Below, piece after piece: positions 24,697 through 35,933 of a stretch of DNA of 64,000 nt. The DNA is from Gari tellinella. Lineage: Eukaryota; Mollusca; Bivalvia; Cardiida; Psammobiidae. The DNA lies in contig OV277866.1 in assembly GCA_922989275.2 (NCBI GenBank), positions 75,676,328 through 75,740,327 of the forward strand, written 5' to 3'. The notes beneath the pieces were generated by a model. It did no database searches. It saw only the letters and a program-made list of their open reading frames with translations, and was not told where the DNA came from. The translations under genes were made by a program, and so were the position numbers. Positions within the stretch are counted from its first letter, which is position 1, and every line of letters begins with the position of its first letter.

Positions 24697-24894
24697 CAAA
24701 TCGTGTTTACTGTCACTTGAAGTGTCATTTTCATGTTCTAACTTACTCCCTTCATCAACATATTGCCGAGCTCTCTCGGTAATGTCAATTCGGTCGGCTT
24801 GTTTCACATCATCATCATCATCATCATCACTTTTCGCATTCTATTCTGCCTGTTCTTGCAAAGCTGCTAGGGTCTGGTCTTCTCCCAAAGTGTT
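24697..24894 (-). CDS. candidate internal exon, acidic, with an in-frame stop
   Basis: After a possible acceptor (ACTCAG at 24895-24900) the minus-strand frame reads NTLGEDQTLAALQEQAE, then a TAG at 24841-24843, then NAKS followed by six aspartates (the CAT repeat at 24808-24827), then VKQADRIDITERARQYVDEG and an acidic stretch to KHDL. A GTGTGC donor at 24696 lets it join in phase to 24582. The TAG argues for a pseudogene, a start downstream of it, or a sequence difference in this individual. Function is unknown. Confidence 0.35.
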
Positions 24895-24900
24895 CTGAGT

Positions 24901-25454
24901 ACAGGCTTTCAAGCTCCTGTTATATATATACTATTTGATCAATATGAAACAGAAATGAAACTTATTCTCCATATTGATATAAGACATGTCATTAGATATC
25001 GTAGTACCAATGTTTATATTTTAGTCTACTAGGAAAGGACATTACTTCTCCAGTAGAAGTACAAAATCAACATGATTTCTTTAAGTATTTGTTGATACAT
25101 TTGTGTTTCAAGTGAATTCTGAATCCAACGAGAGTTCTGACTTGACACTTGAACATATGAAATTCAAACGAGGAAACGCCCATGCGTATATAAGACAAGA
25201 AAGGAACCAGCGTGCATTGTGTAACTCGTGCAAATTTAAATGTTTGTATGTTTGTATGTGATTTCCATCAATTTATGTTTGCAATTGCTCCTAATGGAAT
25301 GCCAAGATCTGATTAAACAAGTCATGCAACTTTATAATCTAGATGTTGTTCTAATTTCTGTTCTTTTAATAATATAGATCTATAGTTCTAGATTATCATC
25401 TTATAGAAACAATCACTTTGCAAATACTAATAGATGTGCAGTGAAAAAAGAAAG
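24901..25454. other. unassigned sequence
   Basis: No exon continuing the minus-strand candidate gene upstream was found by eye. Confidence 0.35.
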
Positions 25455-25545
25455 TTGGGTTGCCGGATTAGAACCTGCGACCTTTTGTACTAGAATCCAT
25501 CAGCGTATCCCTGGGCTACGGAGATGTCGTGACATGGTATATTTC
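25455..25545 (-). ncRNA. tRNA-like sequence
   Basis: On the minus strand, TAGCCCAGGGATACGCTG resembles an A box and GCAGGTTCTAATCC a B box with one change from GGTTCGAATCC. A T-rich run follows. It is probably a SINE head or tRNA pseudogene; the acceptor stem does not pair convincingly. Confidence 0.35.
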
Positions 25546-25548
25546 ACC

Positions 25549-25551
25549 TCC

Positions 25552-25590
<39 letters not shown>

Positions 25591-25640
25591 TCTCATTCTC
25601 CCCTCTCTCTCTCTCTATCTAGCTCTCCCCCTCTATCTAT
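25549..25640. repeat. (CT)n microsatellite
   Basis: An interrupted run of CT dinucleotides with TATC interruptions follows the tRNA-like sequence. Confidence 0.9.
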
Positions 25641-27547
25641 ATCTATCGCTCTCTTATTCTTAAACAAAACTGACAAAGACATTTATAATTAGATTATTAA
25701 TTTAGATTATTGACTTGCACATCGAAAAAAAAAAAAAACACTCTTGACTTGCCGGTGGGGTATGTTAAGTACGCGTGTATGGCCTTCGTGAAAAATAGAG
25801 ATAATGATTTAAAGGCTGATATTATTATTTTAGCAAGAATACAAAATAATATCTGCCTTGAAATATGTTGTGAGGCCAGTGTGGTAACACACATGAAATA
25901 GATTTACCAGGTACATACATGTAGTGCAGACTCTTTAGTACGCACTCGATAGTCGTACATGTAGATCTACATGTAACAAACTTCTGGCTATCGCTTGCAA
26001 GTCTAGATACAATTTCAATTCAAATGAAAAAGAAACACTAACTCCCCTCCAATTCACCATTCATTGCATAGTCCACGAGGATCTAACGATTCATTAAAAA
26101 CGACTATTAAATTCTAAATATCCGAATAACTGGTAAGGATTGTCATAAAAACACGCTTGTAAACATTGTTTAGGTCATGCGGAAACATGCGCTTTTCGAC
26201 TTGGGTGAATTCAAATAATTGCATTTTCTACGTCATTTCGGCGATGTCAATAAGACGGTTTTCGTCAGAGAACGGCTCCTATATAAACCTTTTTTCTGCC
26301 ATTATGAAATCATTTAACATTCGCTGCAGTGATATCGCCTGCTAAATTCTTTGTCTGTTTCTGTTTATAAGATTACGACAATCAGACTCCTTTTTACCTA
26401 GATATTATTGATATAGTTGTCAAACAGTTAAGACTCTGTTCAGACACTGCAATAAGCGATCACTGATGAAGATCAACACTGTTTATAAATCATAGTGTTG
26501 TCAGCAGTTGCAGTGAAAGCGTTTAGATAAACAATTACTAGATCTAAATGAGTATGTCTCAAATATTGAAATGAACAAGCTTTTCATTTCTAACACTATG
26601 GAAATGTATAACAAAAAGAACTCGTTATAGTTTCAAACAATGTGGATCAAGATCAGATGGTTCCAACATTGTTTGTCAATTTAAACCGTTAGATCTATGT
26701 TTTAACTACTAATACTTCGAGGTAGACTAGTCAATTTTTGGTCACTAAAATAATCCACAAGGAAACCTTTAAACCTGCAAGAATTTCTTAATGTTTAATA
26801 CACATTTGGAGGTATAGAACAGCTACAAGTAGTAATGACATAGTGCAGATCATTTAACTGGCATTCTAAATTAGGATACTGTTTCCTTTTCATTCGTCCT
26901 TAACTTCAACAAAAGCAATTAAAATAATTTTGATAAATAGTGTTTTTTAGATTATTTTATTCACATTTTATTTATTCATCATTCCACGTTCCGAAATATA
27001 CCATTTTTCTGTTTTTAAACGTGATACATACTTTACATATAAAGTATTTCTAGTATGTATTTAAATTGCGTTCAATTGGTAACCTTCCATTGGCCCATTT
27101 ACTCCAGTGACATCAAAAGGTAATTCTAGTTTCTACAATGTTTACATTTTATGGAAACCCTCTGATCCGGTAATGCAATAGTTACATGGACAACTGTATT
27201 TTCATAGGTACACTGTGGTAAAAAACGGCCATACTCGTAGCTATGATTGAATGTTTTAACACAAGCAATCTTTCGTAGAATACGACATGATCATATTCTA
27301 GACGACACTATATATCACGACCACCGACAGCTTGAGAAACATATTAATTCTAGAAATAACATTAATATCAATTTGTCTTGAAATAGTGTAAACAAATGAA
27401 CGTTTCAGACAAGCTAAGCTGAATTGCCAGACCATGAGCACCAATGTTGTCCTATATGTCAATTGAACTGATTTATTAGCATTTTGTCTTGATATCACTT
27501 TGTTAGCTTCTGCGTTGTGGCCATATTTATTTAGAATTCTCACATGA
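25641..27547. other. unassigned sequence
   Basis: No gene was recognised. A motif copy with arms CAAACAATG and CATTGTTTG lies at 26634-26675. A TATATAAA string at about 26278-26286 could be a TATA box, but nothing downstream supports a transcript. Confidence 0.35.
26634..26675. repeat. dispersed palindromic motif, short copy
   Basis: CAAACAATGTGGATC pairs with TTCCAACATTGTTTG around an AAGATCAGATGG centre. It fits the family of 59419-59475. Confidence 0.55.
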
Positions 27548-28191
27548 CACGTAAATTCGTCTCTATAAACAAAGAACAAGTTTACCGTAATATATCAAGT
27601 TGATATACAACGATGTGAAAATGAAAACCAACGATGTGAATATAGCCCGGTCACAACGGCTTTGCTTGTGATAACCCTACGGTAAATCATATTTTAAGAT
27701 CGCTCGATTGAAATAAATATATTCCAATTTTAAAACGGTTTGCTGATAGTTTGTAAAACAGTTGACATACTTACGTGATAAATAGTTGATTCAATGTATT
27801 TCGTTGTTAAACTTGTAAAACGCGGGGATTCAGAATTAATCTATAACACATTGTTAGATATGATATTTTTTGAATGGGTAGAATGGAACAGCCATGGAAG
27901 GGAAGTTATGCGCCCCTACTATAAGTACCTAATAGAATAGTCCGAGGCGATTGTGTCCCTTCAATTCTGAACACCTAACAGTATCGACCCGGTTAAATCC
28001 TTATTTGAAATTTTAGAATCGAAATAATCTTCTTCCATGGTTGCTATGGCCTCATATACCACGATTTGTTGTTATGAATCGCTGCAAATTAATCACGTTG
28101 GCCTTCGTCCCTCCTGTTTAATTTGCTACGCGTACGAACTTCAAATCGTGGTATATGAGGTCATAGCAAGCAATGGAGCGAAACTTATTTC
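27548..28191 (+). mobile_element. hairpin-ended TTAA element, copy 1
   Basis: It shares with 47471-48057 (reverse orientation) the far end (AATTCGTCTCTATAAACAAA) and the segment before the hairpin (TTTTAGAATCGAAATAATCT), and the end TTATTTC followed by TTAA (28192-28195). The inner hairpin sequence is quite different from that of the other copy. Confidence 0.65.
28021..28191. repeat. terminal hairpin, copy-specific stem
   Basis: The base GAAATAA pairs with TTATTTC. The inner arms TGCTATGGCCTCATATACCA and TGGTATATGAGGTCATAGCA are nearly perfect complements. A further inner stem is GCAAATTAA with TTTAATTTGC. Confidence 0.85.
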
Positions 28192-29301
28192 TTAAGTATA
28201 TATACACATGCGTTTTTTGTTAAATCACTTGTTTGGAGTGAATGCCGTATCGTTATACGGCAAATCAGAAATGTGTCAATGCTGATAAAGCGTTTGAATT
28301 TGGGGATGAAATATCATTTTTAAAAGTTTTTACCTTGTCAGATAGGTGCATTCCATTCATATTTGACCTATTGAAAGCTTGCAAACGATCTCATACTCAA
28401 TTTTATTATGTTTAAGCTTTGGGAAAGATCGCCACGTCCAAACGCGAAATAAGTACACAAATATAAATTATAAAAGAAGGCCATATTAGCAATTTGCTCT
28501 CTCATTTGTTTTGGCTATTGTTTATTTGTTCAATACGTATAATAGTTATATCAATTTAGCATCAGATAGAGCATAGCCGAGACCAAAATAGAATATGTTT
28601 TAAATGCCATTAGTTGGACACGTATATCGTCTTTAAGGGCATCAAAATACGGGGAAAATACCCTGTGTAGACATTACTTATTATTTATGCAAACATATGC
28701 AAACAGTGTAGACTCTGATCAGAGGGCCCCCGTTTGTACTGTTTGATAATTTAATTTGATTTTGTTTTGCCATACCAAAAATGCAACAGTAGGCTGGTTC
28801 AATATACCTGTACTAGAAGAGTCCAACAGGTTTATGATTACACAAAAGACAAATGTATCGTTGAAAGGGTTAAACATTGCTGCAATATCATCTGTCTTTT
28901 TAGGAAAATGAATAAATCAATTTCAAAGTGTTATGGTTCTTACATGTTACACAATACTTGTAGTAATGCATGTATATATTAACATTCAATTATTTTTAGT
29001 TATTCAAATACCAGGCATATGGCACTCATGATTGACTAGATTTAGATAAACTATGAGTTTATCATTATTTCTATCCGTTATGAATAGAGAAGATATTGTC
29101 GTTTGCTTCAATATTGATGTTTGCAATATCGTTTCAATGTTTGATTAAAGACAGTATGATTGACGAACTTGCGAAATGAGTGTCAAACAGTTTGGAGTCA
29201 TTCTAATACTGATTCAAACTGATTGCAAAGTCGACTAAGGCTGTGATAAAGGTTGAATACAATAACACTCTTCAAAGTGTCTGTTTCATCTAAAAAGTCT
29301 G
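28192..29301. other. unassigned sequence with motif copies
   Basis: No gene was recognised. Motif copies lie at 28699-28745 (GCAAACAGTGTAGACTCTGATCAG) split as GCAAACAGTG and CTGATCAG, and at about 29188-29233 (GTCAAACAGTTTGGAGTC). Confidence 0.4.
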
Positions 29302-29311
29302 CTTCAATTGA

Positions 29312-30840
29312 AGGGGTCAGTGCAAGATGGTACCTAAGTCCATTTTATAAAATATTTGAGTTAGGTCCAGTGTAGCATGGACTCAACTTTCTCCACATGT
29401 TAACATTCCAAACATGTGCAATTTATTTCGTTTATACAGAAAAATGGTGTTTTTTAATAAAAAGTCCTATATCCATAATGGATTTAGGACCTTTGTTGCA
29501 TGTGCACATAGATACATGATGCACATGGTGGATACTGGATAGAACACACCTAAACTTACTGCTCGGATGTGTTTGTGATTTTAGCTACAGAAATTAGTAT
29601 ATTGTTGTAAAATTTATCAATTAAACACAACAGTTGTATGGAAAGAGAGAAGCATGCCTATACATAACGGACTTAGGTCCATTTTTGCCTAAACATAATG
29701 ATAAAAAGCAGTATTTTTACAATAAATCGGTTATAAACACTTCAACATGCCCACACGTTCAGTAATTTCATATATAAATGATATTTAATTAATGTTTGAA
29801 ATATTTTAAATTGTTTCACACTTAAGGGTGTATCAATGTCATGAGTTTTGGAAATTTGCAAACTATATGAAAACACTCTATGATGGTTTTGTATTGAAGA
29901 GCTATTTAAGATGAATAAAAATAGAAAAAGTGTACATTTTGGCGAACAACAGTTGGCTCTACGGCCATGTAAAATTTACCCCACCCACTTCCTCTTATGT
30001 TGTCCTTTTCAAACAGCCCGTTTCAATAAAATCCATTTTAAATAAAAACAAATATGTTAATTTGATTTTGTGTTATTTATTTCCTATCTATGGTAGTATT
30101 TCTTCATACAAAAACTAATTTAAGATAAAAAAGGCACCAAATGTGAAATTTATTAAGCTCTAAATATCACCGATATGGTACTTTTTGGTAAATTGTGTAA
30201 GGGGGGATAACTCTTTTTAGTTTAATAACTCAACATTTTCAACACTGACCTTTCAATTTCTTTTCATATTTTGAACTGCCTTAGCATGGACTTTCATCTG
30301 GTAGAATATGAAAAATAGTTTAATACTAGAACTATTTCATTTTCAAACTTTTTTAATTTTTTTCATAAAAAAAAAAATCTTATAAAATCATGCCCTATAC
30401 AAAGCATATTTTTGATATTCAAGGATCCATATTGTTCAAACCTGGTGCCTGCTTTGTCTAAATTTAGTTTCTATATGCGAAAATACCACCATAGACATGA
30501 AATTAATAATGAAAACCTAAATTATCATGTTTGTTTTGTTTTGAAATAAATTTTACTGAAGCTTGTTCTCTGAATGGGTAAAATTTGAAAAAAACGTCAA
30601 CATTTGACATACCTTTTTCAAATCGCTGTAGCTCAAAAAAAGGACACCACCATATATATTTTTTTTTTCATTTTTTCATTCATCATAAACAGCTCTTCCA
30701 AAAAAACAATGTTAGAAAAAAAGTTTGATACTTTGAAAAATTGGCTTATGACATTGATACACCCTTAACCTAAACTTTCACAAAAATGCAATTTTCTCCA
30801 CTTTTAAGAAAATGGACTTAGGTACCATCTTGCACTGACT
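29312..30840. mobile_element. TIR element with 10-bp target duplication
   Basis: The ends AGGGGTCAGTGCAAGATGG and CCATCTTGCACTGACT continue into a shared GGTACCTAAGTCCATTTT, giving TIRs of about 35 bp. The sequence CTTCAATTGA flanks both sides (29302-29311 and 30841-30850). A long TIR with an 8-10 bp duplication suggests Mutator- or hAT-type transposition; this is inference, as there is no transposase. Variants of GGACTTAGGTCCA recur inside the left half (29320, 29366, 29480, 29665). Confidence 0.7.
29826..30774. mobile_element. giant palindromic TTAA element, copy 1
   Basis: It is flanked by TTAA (29822-29825, 30775-30778), with ends GGGTGTATCAATGTCAT and its complement. The two halves align as inverted copies along their whole length: for example TTTCCTATCTATGGTAGTAT (about 30078) is matched in the reverse complement of about 30480-30500 by a variant TCATGTCTATGGTGGTAT. 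The whole 949 bp is thus a degenerate palindrome centred near 30300. Short frames inside are not recognised. Confidence 0.75.
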
Positions 30841-30850
30841 CTTCAATTGA

Positions 30851-31075
30851 GAAAAATAATTGCAACTAGTAACCAGTCACAGTTGTTTATCGTATCAATA
30901 CAACGCATGCATTTTCAGGCATGGATTGCCTGACTATTTCACCTAGTACATCTGTAAAATGCAATTTTAATGTTGATTTTCCTCTCACACGTTAAAAGTA
31001 TCCTTTGCAAGCTCTCTTTCATCAATCGCAAAATTCAACAAATGTAGTTAAATTTCAATTACATCCAAATTAAAA
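30851..31075. other. unassigned sequence
   Basis: Nothing recognised. Confidence 0.35.
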
Positions 31076-31580
31076 GAATAAATACGAAAGACTCAAGCAG
31101 GAAACGTAACACAAACAATACACCTACCTCTAAAGCAGAACACACACACACAGTCATACCACAACAAACACACACACACACACACGCAATACCATTCCTT
31201 CATCTACACACTAAATAGAAAACAACACGCAAGACAAACATAAAGCAAAGTGAATATAGGAGCCCGCCTTGGTACGGTCAGTAGCAATCAATAATTAACT
31301 ATAAATTAATTAATTATTAACAACCACTGGGGGGTTAAACCTGGGTTTAGGGGCGCCCAACCTCACACTTATCTCCTATATTCACCTATAAAGACGAACA
31401 ATGTACATAAATATAAACCCTGTTCCACAACCTCACAATCAAAAAGACCGCCAGCACAGTAAGTAAATACATGTAAAACATTTAGCAAAAATTCTATGAC
31501 AAGATCATTAGTAACAAGGGAAAGAATTAAACATTCAAGCCCGTGTTAAAAATAACCCACTATGGCAACGGTCAAAATTT
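31076..31580 (-). mobile_element. Penelope-like element, 5'-truncated copy
   Basis: It runs from the tail complement AATAAATACGAAAGACTC through the (CA)n tract and CTCACACTTATCTCC to the AACCCACTATGGCAACGGTC block, so about 500 bp of 3' sequence is kept. Confidence 0.8.
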
Positions 31581-31875
31581 AAAGTTTGTTTCTAGACAGC
31601 CTATATACTAAATCGTTTTCAATATAACAGCTATTTACAGATTGTACTTGGTTAACCCTCGGAACATCTGCTTGCTTATGCTGTTTTCGAGTTTATCGAT
31701 GTCTTCAAGTATAATTAGAGCTTGATATTTTAGCCCTTTCTGATCGATAAGGAAACCATTTTTCCAGACGATCTCGGTATAAATGCTACTGTCTAACTAT
31801 TGTGTTTCTAGTCAGACGTGAATTGTAAATCAGTATCATACCTGTGTGCATCTACTTTGAGGCTGTTAGCAAATC

Positions 31876-32035
31876 CACAAATAAATACAAAAGACTCAAG
31901 CAGGAAACGCAACACAAACAATACACCCACCTCTCAAGCAGAACAGACCTACAATGATACCATAACAAACACACATACACACACACACACGCGCGCAATA
32001 TCATTCCTTCATTTACACATTAAATAGAAAACAAT
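31876..32035 (-). mobile_element. Penelope-like element, short truncated copy
   Basis: It has the same 3' end as the other copies (ATAAATACAAAAGACTCAAG) and stops at AAATAGAAAACAA. Only about 160 bp remain. Confidence 0.75.
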
Positions 32036-32432
32036 CTTCCGACCTGCAGGCAATTTAAAGGATAGAACATGAGTAGACGTAGTCTGGGTTTATTAAACGC
32101 GTGGTTTTGAAAACGACAGTAAGGGGAAGGGTGAGTTTATACCATTTTTTGATACGGCGAATGTGATAAGTAAAATACATTTTGAATACGAATCTTATAT
32201 TCAATAGCCTGATCTAGCAAAGTGTATTTCTACAATTGTTTTTCTTTCTTCTCTTTGGAACTAGCTACAAATAATCCCTTTATTTACATTTAATAACCAT
32301 TAAAAAAATAACATATACAACGGAAACACATACTAAGCATGCATGTTTATACAAAAGCAACTTACATACGTATCAACTGTAATAGATTCAATTTGATTTC
32401 GTAATGCTTTGTTAACTTTGAATTATGTATAG

Positions 32433-32531
32433 GTTAGTGTCTATTAGTCGATTTTAACCAAAATTAAAAGTCAAGCGAGGGCACCCGAGCGACTTTTAAT
32501 CTTTTGTTAAAATAAACTAATAGACACTAAC
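32433..32531. repeat. hairpin with GA/GA tip
   Basis: GTTAGTGTCTATTAGT pairs with ACTAATAGACACTAAC, and TTAAAAGTC with GACTTTTAA. The tip reads GC-GA-GGG-ca-CCC-GA-GC (32475-32490): GA at 32477-32478 faces GA at 32487-32488. Confidence 0.85.
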
Positions 32532-33410
32532 AAATTTAGTGGTTGAAATTATTTTTTTGGTACCGACAAAGAGCTATACCGTCAATTGGAAGTAACAAAA
32601 CGTTTGTTCTTCCCGAAACACCCTTTTTAAATAGTACCGACAAAGAAATGTCACAGGAAATGGACATATTTTTAAATAGAAACAAAAATCAGTTCATTTA
32701 TATTCTTTCCAAATTAGAATGGTTTGCGCCGAAATGACAATCTGCGTTTCATTTCTCAGCTGGACGGATAGGCTCCAGATGCAAGCATAATGTGTGAGGA
32801 AATAAATTTCTTTACGCCATAGCCTGTTTTCAGTATCGAAGACAGATGGTTGTTAAAAATAGGCTGAAAGTAAAGCAGAATGCACCTTTAGGAATAGTCT
32901 GCATTATTTTCAGCATGCTTTAAGATACTATCTGCTAGGATATAGGTAATATTTCTCATGGTGCATATACTTGACTGTATAAAATGAAGGAGGATCAAAT
33001 CAAATACGTTAAAATGTGTATCTATAGAGTAGTTTACTGTTAAGACAATCTTTTTCTAGTTTATCTACATTCACTATCACTAAAAATGTTGGGTTTTTTT
33101 TTGTTTTGTTTTTTTCTGGTTTTTTTTCTTGTGTTTATTGTAGATTCCCCAAACCCGAAATTGCACTTGCAATCTGTTTTTCAGTCATCTAATCAAAGGC
33201 TCTTTGAGGTTCTTTGAGGTTGACCGCCACTAGTACTTCAGACGGCCACGCCCAAAGAAACACCTGCGATTCAACCCAAATACGCATGCGCAGGATTAAA
33301 TATTTTAGTCGTTGATTAGTGTTTGATAGTACTGACTTACAAAAATTAATCTTCGAAATATTTTCAAAAATACTGAACTCTCATTGGTCAAAACAAAATT
33401 CAACCACTAA
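32433..33410. mobile_element. hairpin-ended element
   Basis: A terminal hairpin lies at 32433-32531. Just inside it is TTAGTGGTTGAAATT (32536), which pairs with AATTCAACCACTAA at the far end (33397-33410). This layout matches the other hairpin-ended elements here. The interior has a short frame at 32543-32737 and poly-T tracts near 33090-33130; neither is recognised. Confidence 0.45.
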
Positions 33411-33858
33411 TGGGTGTTTCTTATTAATGTTTTTCTAATGCTAGTTAATCATATTATAGAATGTTCAACATATTCACTTTATTTGTTCTTCTTTCATTTC
33501 ATGTAAATTTTGTATATAGGGAATATAATTTTTCCTATGATAATATTTACTTCTTGGTAGGCTTTGTAATGCTTTTTGTATCCGACTATGAGTTCATACA
33601 TGCTAATCTTTTTATTAATACCCATTTTTGAAAGTACATGTAGATTGTGTATATTGATCCAAAATATGCTAATAGTATTTCATACTTACGTGTTACTGCC
33701 TCTCTACGAGTAAACCGTAAAAAATGTAGACAGGCACAGCCGTCGTTCAAACTCCATTCATTTATTCGGTATGTAGTATTGTAAATCGACATTTTTATGG
33801 CAGCTACGATATTCATTAATAAAACCTCAAAATTATTAATGATAAACTAGTATTTTAA
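33411..33858. other. unassigned sequence
   Basis: Nothing recognised. Confidence 0.35.
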
Positions 33859-33874
33859 AGCCCGTTTCACATCA

Positions 33875-34270
33875 GCCGTACGACAGTCGTACGAACATTT
33901 TTTATGGGTAAATCGCAAGGTTTCGTACGACAACCGTACGGCAGCCGTACGATTTTTCAACGTCGCACGGCTGCCGCAACGTCGCAAGCAGGTTTATCAA
34001 CCTGTTCATTTTCCTTGCGATCACCATGCGATTTTTGCAGGTCGTAAGGCAGCCGCACGGCTGCCGTGAGACGCCCGTACGTTTGACGTACGATTTATGA
34101 TACTGACAAGGCTAAAATTAGTCAAATCTGTTCGTGCGTTAGTCTTACGAAGACCGTACGAACACCGTGCGGTTGCCGTATGTTTTGTCGCAACATCGAA
34201 CAAGGCTTCTGCGAAACGTACGGCTGCCGTACGACTCGCACGGCTGTCGTACGACGGTCTTGCGGAGATT
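33875..34270. repeat. left subterminal CGTACG-rich repeats
   Basis: Many variants of GCCGTACG, GTCGTACGA and CGCACGGCTGCCG in both orientations lie within 400 bp of the left end. Such clusters usually serve as transposase or accessory-protein binding sites in Harbinger-like elements; that role is inferred. Confidence 0.8.
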
Positions 34271-34285
34271 TTGTGTCGCCCCATC

Positions 34286-34297
34286 CCTATAAAAGCA
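34286..34297 (+). promoter_or_regulatory. possible TATA box of the Harbinger element
   Basis: CCTATAAAAGCAG lies about 430 bp inside the left end, pointing inward, where Harbinger elements often have a second gene (a Myb-like DNA-binding protein). No such gene could be recognised downstream. The SINE at 34323 has inserted about 30 bp beyond it. Confidence 0.35.
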
Positions 34298-34322
34298 GAT
34301 GTGCTAGAATTAGCTCACAGAA

Positions 34323-34600
34323 GGGGGCCTCCGTGGCCTAGGGGTATAGTCACTGTGACTTATATCACTAAGCTCCTCACCGCTGTGAGTTCGAATCCCA
34401 GTAGGATCGTTCGGATTTTTCATGTGGGGAAGCCTTCCAGCTGGCTTGCGGAAGGTCGGTGGTTCTACCCAGTTGCCGATTTGTGCCTGAAACGGTGCAT
34501 AAAGGACTTCTGGGGGTCTTCCTCCACCTGTAATTAGCTGGACGTCGCGATATGACTGAAATACTGTTGAAAGCGACGTAAAATCAAAAACAAACAAAAC
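34323..34600 (+). mobile_element. tRNA-derived SINE with perfect 12-bp target duplication
   Basis: The head has an A box (TGGCCTAGGGGTATAGT) and B box (GAGTTCGAATCCCAG). A central domain follows with GGAAGGTCGGTGGTTCTACC and CTGGGGGTCTTCCTCCACCT-like sequence, a motif I associate with a widespread bivalve SINE type. The 3' end has CGACGTAAAATC and a CAAA-rich tail. TAGCTCACAGAA flanks both sides (34311-34322 and 34601-34612). The exact duplication suggests relatively recent insertion. Confidence 0.9.
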
Positions 34601-34612
34601 TAGCTCACAGAA

Positions 34613-35399
34613 GCTGTGTAGCAATCAAAGAGATCACATCACCAGCTGCCTCCAAAAAGAGGGAAGGGAAAATATGGTGTGCCCCATGAAAAATATGAGC
34701 CACTGACCGCAGATCCGGCGAGTTCAGGGTCCGACGAGCAAAAACACAAGTTCCTATCGAAACCGGTGCAATTGGATGGACCTGGTCAGTATATTTCCTA
34801 CTATGTATACAGTAGGTCACAATACGTACAAAAACGTATTACATTATATTGTAATATATTGTTTCAAATTATAAGTACAACAATTGGATAAAATTAGCAT
34901 TCAAAACTTATTTGTTGCAGTCAAAGAATAAAAGGAGTGCTTAAAAATCAAGGGAAGAGTCCAAATTAATATATACATTTGTTGAGAATGTTATAACAGT
35001 CACAGTATTACATTCAAATTAAAAGGACATCATCTCTCGTATGTGCTCAAATAAAATACATAATATTGCAATACGAAAAATTGTATTGAAATACGTATAT
35101 CTAAGAGGCGTCCAACAATGTAATGCAGTGTTGTTACGACCCTACTGAATAGTATCAATTATTTTTGGAAAACGTAGTTTATCTTCTGCTCTGGCTAGAC
35201 TCGAAACCCATGGCATATAAGCAAAATAATACCAAGAACAGTTCTCTAATTCGCGATAATGCTCTGCAAGCGCGGCGTTCGATCGATCGCGCAATTTATG
35301 AATGAACTTCCTAAAACCACGTGATGTAAGCACGTAGTAAATCTGAGATTCGACAATTCCAGTTGTACACCGGTGCCATTTCGTTAGGTAACAGCACCA
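34613..35399. other. Harbinger interior, unassigned
   Basis: No second Harbinger gene could be recognised. The stretch 34613-34790 is less AT-rich and may be decayed coding sequence of the element. Confidence 0.35.
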
Positions 35400-35403
35400 T
35401 TAA

Positions 35404-35929
35404 AGAGGCTCGCAACCGGATTTAGCATTAAAAATAGTAATTTGTAAATATATGTCAAATGCTTATATAAATGGGTAATATTTAGTTTAGGATAATAAAT
35501 TCTGTTAAAAAATGCATTTCAAAAAAAAAAAAAAGAAGCTCTGGTGGGATTCGAACCCGTGACCCTCCATGCGCAGACAAACATGAAAAAATGAAGACAC
35601 GCCTTTACTGCCTCGGCTACGGGCGCTCTCTTTATATATGGTAGCGAATTAACGTACTTCACTGGTAGCGATTGATACTACATTATTCGGCTCGGGTTTA
35701 TGTCAGAGCCCGTGTAGATAAGCAACAACAACAACTATACTGTCAGCTGACGCTATAGAAAAACGATGGAAAATATCTAAAAAAAACTAAGATTCGGTGA
35801 CGATTCTTGAGACTTTTTTTGTACTGATCATATTTTTTAATGTCAGAAGCCAAATAATGCCACAAATTTGCTTTTATTTGAGTATTTTATTTTATTTTGA
35901 CAAGTACACCACCGGTTGTGAGTCCCTTT
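35404..35929 (-). mobile_element. TTAA-type TIR element carrying a tRNA-like module, copy 2
   Basis: It is the reverse-orientation relative of 14463-15001, with ends GGCTCGCAACCGGAT and CCACCGGTTGTGAGTCCCT, between TTAA at 35400-35403 and 35930-35933. The right TTAA is also the left TTAA of the next element. The interior aligns closely, including the AAACGATGGAAAATATCTA segment. Confidence 0.8.
35537..35626 (-). ncRNA. tRNA-like module, copy 2
   Basis: On the minus strand, TAGCCGAGGCAGTAAAGGCG fits a leucine/serine-type A box and GGGTTCGAATCCCACC a B box, with a long variable region between. CCAGAGCTTC and a run of about 15 T follow, which would end pol III transcription. The A-to-B interval differs from the first copy although the surrounding element is the same. 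Confidence 0.55.
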
Positions 35930-35933
35930 TTAA

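Noticed and set aside
26276..26290. TATATAAA string as a promoter
   Set aside because: Such strings are expected by chance in AT-rich DNA, and no transcript or gene start follows.
34021..34537. Overlapping open frames on both strands of up to 146 codons
   Set aside because: They arise from the CGTACG subterminal repeats and the SINE, with no protein family resemblance.
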